Shown: one piece after another, positions 1-5,247 of the stretch | Layout of the letters: each line of letters begins with the position of its first letter | Numbering within the stretch: the stretch's first letter is position 1 | Assembly (NCBI GenBank): GCA_937927695.1 | Contig: CALBRU010000061.1 | Coordinates: forward strand, 1-5,247 | DNA from: an uncultured Thiomonas sp. | Lineage (GTDB): Bacteria > Pseudomonadota > Gammaproteobacteria > Burkholderiales > Burkholderiaceae_C | DNA length: 5,247 nt | Direction of reading: 5' to 3' | The notes under the pieces: model-generated | Seen by the model: the letters and a program-made list of their open reading frames with translations, nothing else | The model's database searches: none | What the model was told of the DNA's origin: nothing | Position numbers and translations under genes: made by a program

Positions 1-946
1 CATGCCGCGCCTGCCACGGCGTGGTGGCCAGCGACAGCAGCGCGACGAGGATGAGCGCTGCATCGCGCGTGAGGTTCTGCAGATCGAGACTCTGGCCGAG
101 GATCGGCACGGTGATGCCCGGCTTCCAGAGGCCGCTGTGCAGCACCGCAATGACGATGACCACCAGCCACAGCACATTCCACGCGCCGATGATGCCCAGC
201 GGGCTGTCGGGCGTGGGGTCGATGGCCGGGCGCTCGGCCTCCTTGCTCCAGAACCAGCGGTCCAGCGCATAAAACATAGCCAGCAGCAAGGCGCAAAGCA
301 AAGCCGTGGGCGCCAGCAGGTGTTTGAGGGTCCAGAAAAAATCCACGCCCTTGAGAAAGCCGAGAAACAGCGGCGGATCGCCCAGCGGGGTGAGCGCACC
401 GCCCGCATTGGCCACCAGAAAGATGAAAAACACCAGCACATGCGCGTTATGCCTGCGGCCATCATTGGCGCGGATGACCGGGCGCACCATGAGCATCGCC
501 GCCCCGGTGGTGCCCATGACACTGGCCAGCACCGTGCCGATAGCCAGCAGCAGGGTGTTCTGCGCCGGGCTGCCATGCAGATTGCCGCGCACCGCAATGC
601 CGCCGCTCACCGTGTAGAGCGCGGTGAGCAAAATGACAAAAGGCAGGTACTCGTGCAACAGGGTATGCAGCGCGGCGTCCCAGGTGGCCTGCACGCCGAA
701 GCTGATGGCAAAGGGGATGAGAAACAGCGCAGCCCAGCCCGCCGCGATCTTGCCCTGATGGTGATGCCACACCTTCGCCGCAAACAAGGGCATGAGCGCG
801 ATGGACAACAGCATGGCCGCGAAGGGTAGCCCCCACCACAGGCTGAGCGTCGCCGGGTCGGGGCCGGTCTGGACGGTGGCGGCCGATGCCAGACCCGGCA
901 GCAAACTCAGCAGCACCGTGGCCGCAGCACTCCCCTCACGCCGCAT
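1..946 (-). CDS. Na+/H+ antiporter / citrate-transporter-like membrane protein (CitMHS_2-like), 3' part cut off by window edge
   Basis: Translating the minus strand from the ATG at 946 gives 315 residues without a stop before the left edge, so the C-terminus is missing. Residues 1-22 (MRREGSAAATVLLSLLPGLA then SA) look like a signal peptide or first membrane anchor. Hydrophobic segments follow at about 35-55, 65-85, 98-115, 130-152, 168-188, 205-228, 252-270 and 294-308. Two conserved-looking stretches stand out: GTTGAAMLMVRP at 145-156, and NAGGALTPLGDPPLFLGF at 180-197. The latter is the signature I associate with proteins annotated sodium:proton antiporter or putative citrate transport (CitMHS_2, ion-transporter superfamily). 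The likely role is inner-membrane ion exchange or carboxylate transport; the substrate cannot be read from sequence. The start overlaps the end of the upstream lutC-like gene by 11 bases and has a good ribosome site, which supports co-expression. The family call is fairly secure, the substrate is not. Confidence 0.85.
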   Translation of the reverse strand, partial: MRREGSAAATVLLSLLPGLASAATVQTGPDPATLSLWWGLPFAAMLLSIALMPLFAAKVWHHHQGKIAAGWAALFLIPFAISFGVQATWDAALHTLLHEYLPFVILLTALYTVSGGIAVRGNLHGSPAQNTLLLAIGTVLASVMGTTGAAMLMVRPVIRANDGRRHNAHVLVFFIFLVANAGGALTPLGDPPLFLGFLKGVDFFWTLKHLLAPTALLCALLLAMFYALDRWFWSKEAERPAIDPTPDSPLGIIGAWNVLWLVVIVIAVLHSGLWKPGITVPILGQSLDLQNLTRDAALILVALLSLATTPWQARH

Positions 947-1595
947 CGACGATCACCACATGCACGCGGTAGGGGCCATGCGCACCGAGCACGATGGTTT
1001 GCTCGATATCGCCCGTGCGCGACGGCCCGGACACGGTGGACAGCGCCCGCGGCAATTCGCCCAGTTCGGCGCGAAGCAGCGCGTAAGCATCTTCCAGCGC
1101 AGCCACGATGCGGCTGGCCGGCACGATGGCGATATGCGTTTCCGGCAGCAGATGAGTGGACGACGGCGTGGCGGGCGAACTCGCCAGCACCAGCGAGCCG
1201 GTCTCGGCCACCGCGCAGAAGCAGCCGGTGATGCCGAGCTTGTCTTCATCGCGCGGCGGGCGCAACTCCAGGGCCACGCCTGCGTCGATCCAAGGCAGAT
1301 CGGCCAGAGTGTCCCAGGCCACGCCTTGAAAGGGCAAGGACTGCTCGCGCAGATAGGCCGCCACGGCAGAAGGCACGCCCTGCGCGCCAGCGACCCTGGC
1401 GACGCTGGTCTGCAGCGCCTGCGCCTGCGCGGTGAACCCTGCGACGAGGTCGGTAATCGTCGGCTGCGGCCCACGCACATGACGGCCGATATCGACCTCG
1501 ACATCAGCCGCCTCCATATCGTGCAGTGCGGCCGGTCGCCCCTGACGGGCACGAATCTGCGCCAGGATCGCGGCGCGGGCGGTGTCGGTGTTCAT
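936..1595 (-). CDS. lutC: LutC/YkgG-family LUD-domain protein (lactate utilization protein C)
   Basis: This 219-residue protein matches the LUD domain family (DUF162, LutC/YkgG). The core is at about 119-211: KLGITGCFCAVAETGSLVL, then SSTHLLPETHIAIVPASRIV, then SGPSRTGDIEQTIVLGAHGP. The motifs GITG..AVAETGS, P..HI.IVP and SG.SRT.DIE.T.V.G.HGP are typical of LutC. In Bacillus and others LutABC supports oxidation of L-lactate to pyruvate; LutC itself carries no iron-sulfur cluster motif and its exact role is unclear. I chose the ATG at 1595 (MNTDTARAAILAQIRARQGR) because family members begin with such a helix. An in-frame ATG at 1670 would add 25 unrelated-looking residues. No clear Shine-Dalgarno precedes either. 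Neither lutA nor lutB is present between this gene and pncB, which is unusual for the family. The gene overlaps the downstream antiporter by 11 bases. Confidence 0.88.
   Translation of the reverse strand: MNTDTARAAILAQIRARQGRPAALHDMEAADVEVDIGRHVRGPQPTITDLVAGFTAQAQALQTSVARVAGAQGVPSAVAAYLREQSLPFQGVAWDTLADLPWIDAGVALELRPPRDEDKLGITGCFCAVAETGSLVLASSPATPSSTHLLPETHIAIVPASRIVAALEDAYALLRAELGELPRALSTVSGPSRTGDIEQTIVLGAHGPYRVHVVIVDAA
951..957 (-). promoter_or_regulatory. Ribosome binding site for the antiporter, inside the lutC end
   Basis: On the minus strand GGTGATC lies four bases before the ATG at 946-944. It matches the 3' half of the ideal Shine-Dalgarno AAGGAGGTGATC. It sits within the last codons of the lutC-like gene and decides the antiporter start, implying reinitiation or coupled translation. 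Spacing is slightly tight, depending on which bases pair. Confidence 0.55.
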
Positions 1596-1606
1596 GGATG
1601 TTGAAA

Positions 1607-1620
1607 TTTGTACAGACAAA
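1607..1620. promoter_or_regulatory. Possible operator dyad just upstream of lutC
   Basis: The plus strand reads TTTGT-ACAG-ACAAA, a perfect 5-base inverted repeat around a 4-base centre, 12 bases upstream of the lutC ATG. The form TTGT..ACAA loosely resembles sites of GntR/FadR-type regulators, some of which (LldR) control lactate genes. The spacing differs from their common T-GT-N3-AC-A core. No regulator gene is in view. The match is short enough to be chance. Confidence 0.25.
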
Positions 1621-1639
1621 GCGGGAAACTGCATGTCAC

Positions 1640-1662
1640 GATTTGGCGTCCTTCGGCAAATC
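1640..1662. promoter_or_regulatory. 23-base imperfect dyad between pncB and lutC
   Basis: On the plus strand GATTTG at 1640-1645 and CAAATC at 1657-1662 are perfect inverted repeats. The symmetry continues inward, with CG (1647-1648) facing CG (1654-1655) after one mismatch, giving 8 of 9 arm positions paired. It lies 22 bases after the pncB stop and about 45 bases before lutC. No T-run follows on the minus strand, so a regulator site is as likely as a pncB terminator. I see no convincing -35/-10 pair in this gap. Confidence 0.3.
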
Positions 1663-1684
1663 ATGGGCACGGAATTCCAGAAGG

Positions 1685-2902
1685 TTACCCGTCTTCCCCA
1701 TCATGCTCGACCAGTTGGCCGGCGGGGATCTGGAAGACTTCGCGTAGATAGGCCAGATACGCCGGGTCGTCGCACATATTCTTGCCCGGCGCGTCGCTCA
1801 CCTTGGCGACGGGCTGGCCGTTGCAGCGGGTCATTTTGAGCACCATCTGCGGCGCTTCAAAGCCGAGATCGTGCATGAGGTTGGTGCCAATGCCAAAGGC
1901 AAGCCCCACGCGGGCGTGGAACTGGCGATACAGCGCAATGACCTTGGGAATGGTCAGCATGTCGCTGAACACCAGCGTCTTGGTGCGCGGATCGACGCGG
2001 TGGCGGGCGTAGTGCGCAATCATCTGTTCGCCCCAGGCGAAGGGGTCGCCCGAGTCGTGGCGGGCGCCGTCGAACAGCTTGCAGAAATAGAGGTCGAAGT
2101 CGCGCAGGAAGGCTTGCAGGCCATACACATCGGCCAGGGCGATGCCCAGATCGCCGCGGTATTCCTTCGCCCACATCTCGAAGGCGAACACCTGAGTGTC
2201 GCGCAGGCGCGGGCCGAGCGCCTGGCAGGCCTGGAGATATTCGTGCGCCATGGTGCCCAAGGGCGTGAGGCCCATGTCCTTGGCGAGCAGCACATTGCTG
2301 GTGCCGGCAAGCTGGGGGCCAAGGCCGCTATGCAGCCGCCCAAGCACCTGGGCCTGCCAGCGCCGCGAATAGCGGCGGCGGGTGCCGTAGTCGGCGATGC
2401 GGCAGTCTTGCAGCTCGGGGGTATGGAGCAGCGCGATCTTGTCGGCAAGACGCGCCAGGCCCGCGTGCTGGTCAGCATCGGCATGGGCGTGACGGGCGTA
2501 CACCTCGCTGACGATGGCGAGCACCGGGACTTCGAACAGAATGGTGTGCAGCCAGGGGCCTTGGATGGCGATGTCGATCTCGCCGCGTTCGCGTGCAACC
2601 GGGTCGGCAGCGGGTGTGGCGCGGATGCGTTGGCGGTTGAGGCGGAACAGCGCAAGGAAATCGACAAAATCGCTCTTGATGAAACGCAGGCCGCGCAGGT
2701 AGTCGAGTTCGTCGGGCTTGAATTGCAGGGTGCAGAGGGCGTCGAGTTCGGCGTTGATCTCGCCCAGCCGCGACACCAGATCGACCCCGGGCGTGCGGCA
2801 TTTGAAGCGGTACTCCACCTGCGCGCCGGGAAAGTGATGCAGCACCACCTGCATCATGGTGAACTTGTAGAGATCGGTGTCGAGCAGGGATTCGATGATC
2901 AT
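1685..2902 (-). CDS. pncB: Nicotinate phosphoribosyltransferase (NAD salvage)
   Basis: The 405-residue product is close to the roughly 400 residues of enterobacterial PncB. It converts nicotinate and PRPP, with ATP hydrolysis, to nicotinate mononucleotide in the cytosolic Preiss-Handler salvage route to NAD. Visible family motifs are SLLDTDLYKFTMMQ at 5-18, DYGTRRRYSR at 171-180, LGTMAHEYLQ at 215-224, FDGARHDSGDPF at 277-288, SDMLTIPKVI at 313-322 and FGIGTNLMHD at 336-345. His220 in the GTMAHE motif corresponds to the histidine phosphorylated in Salmonella PncB (His219). The start at 2902 (MIIESLLDTD) is chosen because the family begins just before SLLDTD. It also forms an ATGA overlap with the stop of the DUF1992 gene. 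The reading frame stays open far upstream, but that stretch is arginine/proline-rich antisense-type noise. There is no Shine-Dalgarno, so translation probably depends on coupling. The stop is TAA at 1685-1687. Confidence 0.97.
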   Translation of the reverse strand: MIIESLLDTDLYKFTMMQVVLHHFPGAQVEYRFKCRTPGVDLVSRLGEINAELDALCTLQFKPDELDYLRGLRFIKSDFVDFLALFRLNRQRIRATPAADPVARERGEIDIAIQGPWLHTILFEVPVLAIVSEVYARHAHADADQHAGLARLADKIALLHTPELQDCRIADYGTRRRYSRRWQAQVLGRLHSGLGPQLAGTSNVLLAKDMGLTPLGTMAHEYLQACQALGPRLRDTQVFAFEMWAKEYRGDLGIALADVYGLQAFLRDFDLYFCKLFDGARHDSGDPFAWGEQMIAHYARHRVDPRTKTLVFSDMLTIPKVIALYRQFHARVGLAFGIGTNLMHDLGFEAPQMVLKMTRCNGQPVAKVSDAPGKNMCDDPAYLAYLREVFQIPAGQLVEHDGEDG

Positions 2903-2912
2903 GGATTCGATG
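2888..2912. repeat. Short direct repeat straddling the pncB start codon
   Basis: GGATTCGATG occurs at 2888-2897 and again at 2903-2912 on the plus strand, with a 15-base period. In the PncB frame the unit reads as Ile-Glu-Ser before and after the start Met-Ile. It covers the ATGA junction with the DUF1992 gene. It may be a small slippage duplication or chance. Confidence 0.5.
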
Positions 2913-3168
2913 CGTTGTGGCCACGGCCTGCGAGCGCCTTGGCCCAGAGCAGGCGCAGTGCGACGCGTTCGCGCTGGTCTTGCGCGGCATCGGTGCGCAC
3001 GCGGCGCGCCCGGTCGAGCAGTTCCAGGCCGAGGCGCGCCTGGGCATCGAGCGCGCCGTCGCGCACGGTGAGATCGAGCGGGCATCCGGCGCCGGGCAGA
3101 TTGTCGAGCTGGCCCTCCTGCACGGCTTGGGCAATGCGGGTTTCGCCGATGAAGGCCAGTGCGTTCAT
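2899..3168 (-). CDS. Small DUF1992 / YhdN-like (DnaJC28 conserved-domain) protein
   Basis: This 89-residue soluble protein shows the DUF1992 signature at 11-33: RIAQAVQEGQLDNLPGAG followed by CPLDL. It corresponds to the family pattern I.eA...G.fdNLpGaG.PL.L, shared with E. coli YhdN and with the conserved part of DNAJC28. No J-domain HPD motif is present and the biochemical role of the family is unknown. The second half (about 34-80) is a charged, alanine/arginine-rich helix-like region. It appears shorter and more divergent than usual family members, which I recall at about 110-130 residues with a Pro-Glu-Leu-Arg-like segment missing here. The ATG at 3168 overlaps the nitroreductase stop as ATGA, and its own stop overlaps the pncB start the same way. 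It has no separate ribosome site, so it is the middle gene of a tightly coupled operon. Confidence 0.85.
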   Translation of the reverse strand: MNALAFIGETRIAQAVQEGQLDNLPGAGCPLDLTVRDGALDAQARLGLELLDRARRVRTDAAQDQRERVALRLLWAKALAGRGHNASNP

Positions 3169-3926
3169 ACGTCGTGGAACTGGGTGAATTCAGCCACCGG
3201 CGCGCGCTCGGTGACCAGGGTGTTTTCGATGGCCGCAGGGTCGGCCCAGCCCAGCGACATGCCGCAGACGACTTGCTGCGTCGCGGCATCGAGCTTCAAT
3301 TCGTCTTCGATGAGGCGGTGAAACTGGGTGAACGCGGCCTGCGGGCAGGTATCCAGACCGCGGGCGCGCGCAGCCACCATGATGTTCTGCAAAAACATGC
3401 CGTAGTCGAGCCAACTGCCCTGCTCCATCACCCGGTCGATGGTGAAAATCAGCCCGACCGGCGCGTCGAAAAACCGGTAGTTACGGGCATGCTGGGCGTG
3501 CATCGCGGGCTTGTCGCCCTTGGCGATGCTTAGCAGGCCGTACAAGTCCCAGCCGACCTTGCGGCGGCGGTCGATGTAGGGCGAACGCCATTCGCGCGGG
3601 TAGTAGGCGTATTCCTCGGTGTGCAGCGCGGCCTGTGCCGGATCGTCATACGCCGCCAGGATGCGGGCTGACAGCCGCGCCAAAGCCGCGCCCGTGAGCA
3701 CATGCACCTGCCAGGGCTGGGTGTTGGTGCCCGACGGCGCGCGCGCGGCCACTTGCAGGATGGCTTCGAGGGTTTCGCGCGGCACCGGCGTGGGCAGAAA
3801 GCGGCGGATGGAACGGCGCGAAGTAATCGCGCCATCCACTGCGGACTGCGTCTCTGGCGCGGGAGGCGTAGCGATTGTCGAGGCGATGGGAAGGCTATGA
3901 GTCATAGGCGAATAAAAAGCGGTCAT
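3165..3926 (-). CDS. Nitroreductase-family FMN oxidoreductase (PnbA/NfnB-like)
   Basis: The 253-residue product has the nitroreductase fold signatures. SRRSIRRFLPTPVPRETLEAI at 36-56 carries the arginines that usually contact the FMN phosphate. APSGTNTQPWQVHVLTG at 63-79 is the second FMN-binding stretch and dimer core. DYGMFLQNIMVAARARGLDT at 174-193 and VVCGMSLGWADP at 219-230 complete the pattern. Such enzymes are cytosolic homodimers that use NAD(P)H to reduce nitroaromatics, quinones or flavins; the natural substrate is unknown. The midsection YYPREWRSPYIDRRRKVGWD (108-127) resembles the nitrobenzoate-reductase-like subgroup (cd02136 type). The start is uncertain. The ATG at 3926 directly follows an in-frame TGA and has a G-rich stretch about 14 bases upstream. 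The ATG at 3905 and a GTG at 3839 are alternatives, the last giving a more typical N-terminus. It is the first gene of the coupled trio with DUF1992 and pncB. Confidence 0.92.
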   Translation of the reverse strand: MTAFYSPMTHSLPIASTIATPPAPETQSAVDGAITSRRSIRRFLPTPVPRETLEAILQVAARAPSGTNTQPWQVHVLTGAALARLSARILAAYDDPAQAALHTEEYAYYPREWRSPYIDRRRKVGWDLYGLLSIAKGDKPAMHAQHARNYRFFDAPVGLIFTIDRVMEQGSWLDYGMFLQNIMVAARARGLDTCPQAAFTQFHRLIEDELKLDAATQQVVCGMSLGWADPAAIENTLVTERAPVAEFTQFHDV

Positions 3927-4059
3927 TCAGCGCCAGTCTATCCCCCCGAATCGAAGCCCTGCGCGACACCGGGTTTGGGGGTGGGCAAGCCGCACGGGTC
4001 GCCCCATCATTCGCAAAGTCCAAACGTGAAAAAACGTAACACCCCTGCGGATTCCTCCG
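3927..4059. other. Divergent intergenic region between nitroreductase and DUF2235 genes
   Basis: These 133 bases must hold the promoters of both the leftward operon and the rightward hydrolase gene, since the two are divergent. I see no good sigma-70 -35/-10 pair on either strand. An A-rich patch with two close AAACGT copies lies at 4021-4040, nearer the hydrolase. The hydrolase start has only a weak GCGGA before it. Confidence 0.4.
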
Positions 4060-5103
4060 ATGAAACGCATCGCCCTCTTCGCCGACGGCACCTGGAGCAA
4101 ACCCGACCAGAACGACGGCAACGCGCCCACGCCGACCAATGTGGTGAAGCTTTCGGTCGCCGTCGCGCCGCAAGACAGTCATGGCATCGATCAGGTGGTG
4201 TTCTACCAAAAAGGTCTGGGCGAACAGGGCGGCCTGTGGGACAAGATCACCGGGGGCGCGTTTGGCCTGGGGATCTCGGCCAATATCCGCGAGCTTTACC
4301 TGTTTTTGGTGCAGAACTATCACCCGGGCGACCAGATCTTTATGTTCGGTTACAGCCGCGGCGCGTACACGGTGCGCAGCGTGGGCGGGCTGATTCGCAA
4401 TTGCGGCATTCTGCGTCCGCAGCATGTCGGCCGCGTCGGCGAGGCCTACGCGCTCTACCGCGACCGTTCGCCTGACAGTCACCCCAACGCGCCGCAATCC
4501 GTCGCCTTTCGCGAGGCCTACGCCTGGCCGGACGCGCCCATCGAACTCATCGGCGTCTGGGATACGGTGGGCGCCCTGGGCATACCCGTCACCCCGTTGC
4601 GCTTCTGGACCAAACCTCTGTACGAGTTTCACGACGTGGCGCTGAGCAGCCATGTGCGTTACGGCTATCAGGCGCTGGCGCTGGACGAGCGCCGCAAGCC
4701 TTTCGTGCCGACGCTGTGGCAGACGCAAAGCCACGCCACCGATCAGGTGGTGGAGCAGGCCTGGTTTCCGGGCGTGCATGGCGATGTGGGCGGAGGGCAA
4801 ACGCTCACCGGCCTTTCTGACGGGGCGCTGCTGTGGATGGCCGACCGGGCGCAGCGCTGCGGGCTGGCGCTCGACCCGGCCCTGCTTCCCCCGCATGGCG
4901 ACCCCGCCGCGCAAATGGGCGACACCCTGACGCTGTTCTACCGTCTGCTGGGTCAGCGCGAACGCCAGCCGGGACAGGCCAACCCCGCCGGTCACGAGGG
5001 CGTGCACACCTCCACCCTCAGCCGACATTCCACCCTGCCCGACTACCGCCCCCCCGCGCTGGAGCGTTTTCTCGCCATGCGGCCGGTGACTTATTTGCCT
5101 TGA
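4060..5103 (+). CDS. DUF2235 alpha/beta-hydrolase (Tle1-like phospholipase family)
   Basis: The 347-residue protein begins MKRIALFADGTWSKPDQN, the DGTW opening typical of DUF2235 (PF09994). The nucleophile elbow is FMFGYSRGAYTVR at 94-106, giving Ser99 in a G-x-S-x-G motif. GVWDTVGALG at 165-174 offers Asp168, and WFPGVHGDVGGG at 235-246 offers His240, so the expected catalytic set looks intact. The family includes the type VI secretion lipase effectors Tle1, which cleave membrane phospholipids, but many members are stand-alone proteins of unknown substrate. This copy is essentially only the hydrolase domain. It has no signal peptide and no obvious C-terminal membrane-binding extension. No VgrG, PAAR, adaptor or immunity gene is next to it in the window. 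It is transcribed away from the nitroreductase operon and is followed by a non-coding inverted-repeat element. The family assignment is strong, the role is open. Confidence 0.92.
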   Translation: MKRIALFADGTWSKPDQNDGNAPTPTNVVKLSVAVAPQDSHGIDQVVFYQKGLGEQGGLWDKITGGAFGLGISANIRELYLFLVQNYHPGDQIFMFGYSRGAYTVRSVGGLIRNCGILRPQHVGRVGEAYALYRDRSPDSHPNAPQSVAFREAYAWPDAPIELIGVWDTVGALGIPVTPLRFWTKPLYEFHDVALSSHVRYGYQALALDERRKPFVPTLWQTQSHATDQVVEQAWFPGVHGDVGGGQTLTGLSDGALLWMADRAQRCGLALDPALLPPHGDPAAQMGDTLTLFYRLLGQRERQPGQANPAGHEGVHTSTLSRHSTLPDYRPPALERFLAMRPVTYLP

Positions 5104-5122
5104 TGGGCAGCGGTAGGCGCTA

Positions 5123-5224
5123 GGAGCCTGTCGGGCTCGGGGCGTGGAAGGCGAAAAAGGGCGGTGGGGATGCCATGAGGCGGCGGCTTTTTGCAGGCCG
5201 CGATCCTCAGGCCTGACAGGCTCC
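5123..5224. repeat. About 102-base element with 14-base terminal inverted repeats
   Basis: GGAGCCTGTCGGGC at 5123-5136 and GCCTGACAGGCTCC at 5211-5224 are inverted copies matching at 13 of 14 positions. Between them are 74 non-coding bases. Inside, an arm around 5151-5165 (A-run then G/C) is partly complementary to 5181-5195 (C/G then T-run), and GCGGC at 5180-5184 can pair with GCCGC at 5197-5201. GCTA lies immediately left (5119-5122) and again at 5227-5230, a possible short target duplication if the ends are slightly asymmetric. It may be a MITE-like or repetitive intergenic element, or an elaborate transcription terminator for the DUF2235 gene, whose stop is 19 bases before it. No transposase is visible. 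Confidence 0.55.
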
Positions 5225-5230
5225 CAGCTA

Positions 5231-5243
5231 GCCGTCAGACGGC
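5231..5243. repeat. 13-base perfect palindrome
   Basis: GCCGTC-A-GACGGC is a perfect 6-base inverted repeat around one base, seven bases outside the 102-base element. A one-base loop means a real hairpin would open to about GCCG-TCAGA-CGGC. It could be a protein-binding site or part of a terminator continuing past the right edge. Confidence 0.35.
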
Positions 5244-5247
5244 GACT

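Noticed and set aside
2..829. 275-codon plus-strand open frame
   Set aside because: It is antisense to the antiporter. Its Arg/Gln/His-rich composition is typical of a shadow frame, while the opposite strand gives a clear membrane protein.
1871..3187. 438-codon plus-strand open frame
   Set aside because: It lies antisense to pncB and DUF1992, which have unmistakable family motifs. It has no recognisable domain and is a by-product of high GC codon use.
2903..3289. N-terminal extension of PncB in the same frame
   Set aside because: The extension is low-complexity Arg/Pro/Ala sequence overlapping DUF1992 and the nitroreductase in other frames. The family start is at MIIESLLDTD.
4010..4040. Sigma-70 promoter (TTCGCA ... 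CGTAAC) for the hydrolase gene
   Set aside because: The hexamers match poorly and the spacing is 19 bases, so it is no better than chance.
3895..5028. 377-codon minus-strand open frame opposite the hydrolase
   Set aside because: It is antisense to the DUF2235 gene with its complete catalytic motifs, and its own translation has no recognisable family features.
5180..5201. Rho-independent terminator with the TTTTT run at 5188-5192
   Set aside because: The T-run is inside the loop of the best local stem rather than after it, and the stem before it is only about three base pairs.
1..5247. CRISPR array, tRNA/rRNA gene, toxin-antitoxin or phage-defence cassette
   Set aside because: No regularly spaced repeats, RNA-gene hallmarks or paired small genes were seen. 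All coding space is taken by six recognisable families.

Overview
The window looks like an ordinary chromosomal stretch of a high-GC proteobacterium. GC-rich third codon positions and the resemblance of the PncB, the antiporter and the LutC protein to Burkholderiales-type versions suggest a betaproteobacterium, but no marker gene here fixes the genus. There are six protein genes, no RNA genes, no CRISPR array and no recognisable transposase. Coding density is high: five genes run leftward on the minus strand (about 1-3926) and one runs rightward (4060-5103).

Leftward genes, in transcription order from the right. A nitroreductase-family flavoprotein (3165-3926), a small DUF1992 protein (2899-3168) and nicotinate phosphoribosyltransferase PncB (1685-2902) are chained by two 4-base ATGA start/stop overlaps, so they very probably form one translationally coupled operon. 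PncB feeds the NAD pool and the nitroreductase should consume NAD(P)H, so a nicotinamide-cofactor theme is plausible but inferred. An 89-base gap carrying two short dyad symmetries follows. Then comes a LutC/YkgG-type LUD-domain protein (936-1595), overlapping by 11 bases a multi-membrane-span Na+/H+ antiporter/citrate-transporter-like protein (946 to beyond the left edge). lutC stands without lutA or lutB in the visible region.

Rightward part. A 133-base divergent intergenic region separates the nitroreductase from a DUF2235 alpha/beta-hydrolase (4060-5103) with an apparent complete Ser-Asp-His set. This is the family of the Tle1 type VI phospholipase effectors, but no secretion genes are nearby. 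The last 144 bases are non-coding and hold a roughly 102-base element bounded by 14-base near-perfect inverted repeats, plus a separate 13-base perfect palindrome.

No previously undescribed multi-gene system is evident. The points most worth checking are the coupled nitroreductase-DUF1992-pncB trio, the orphan lutC with its upstream dyads, and the inverted-repeat element at the right edge.
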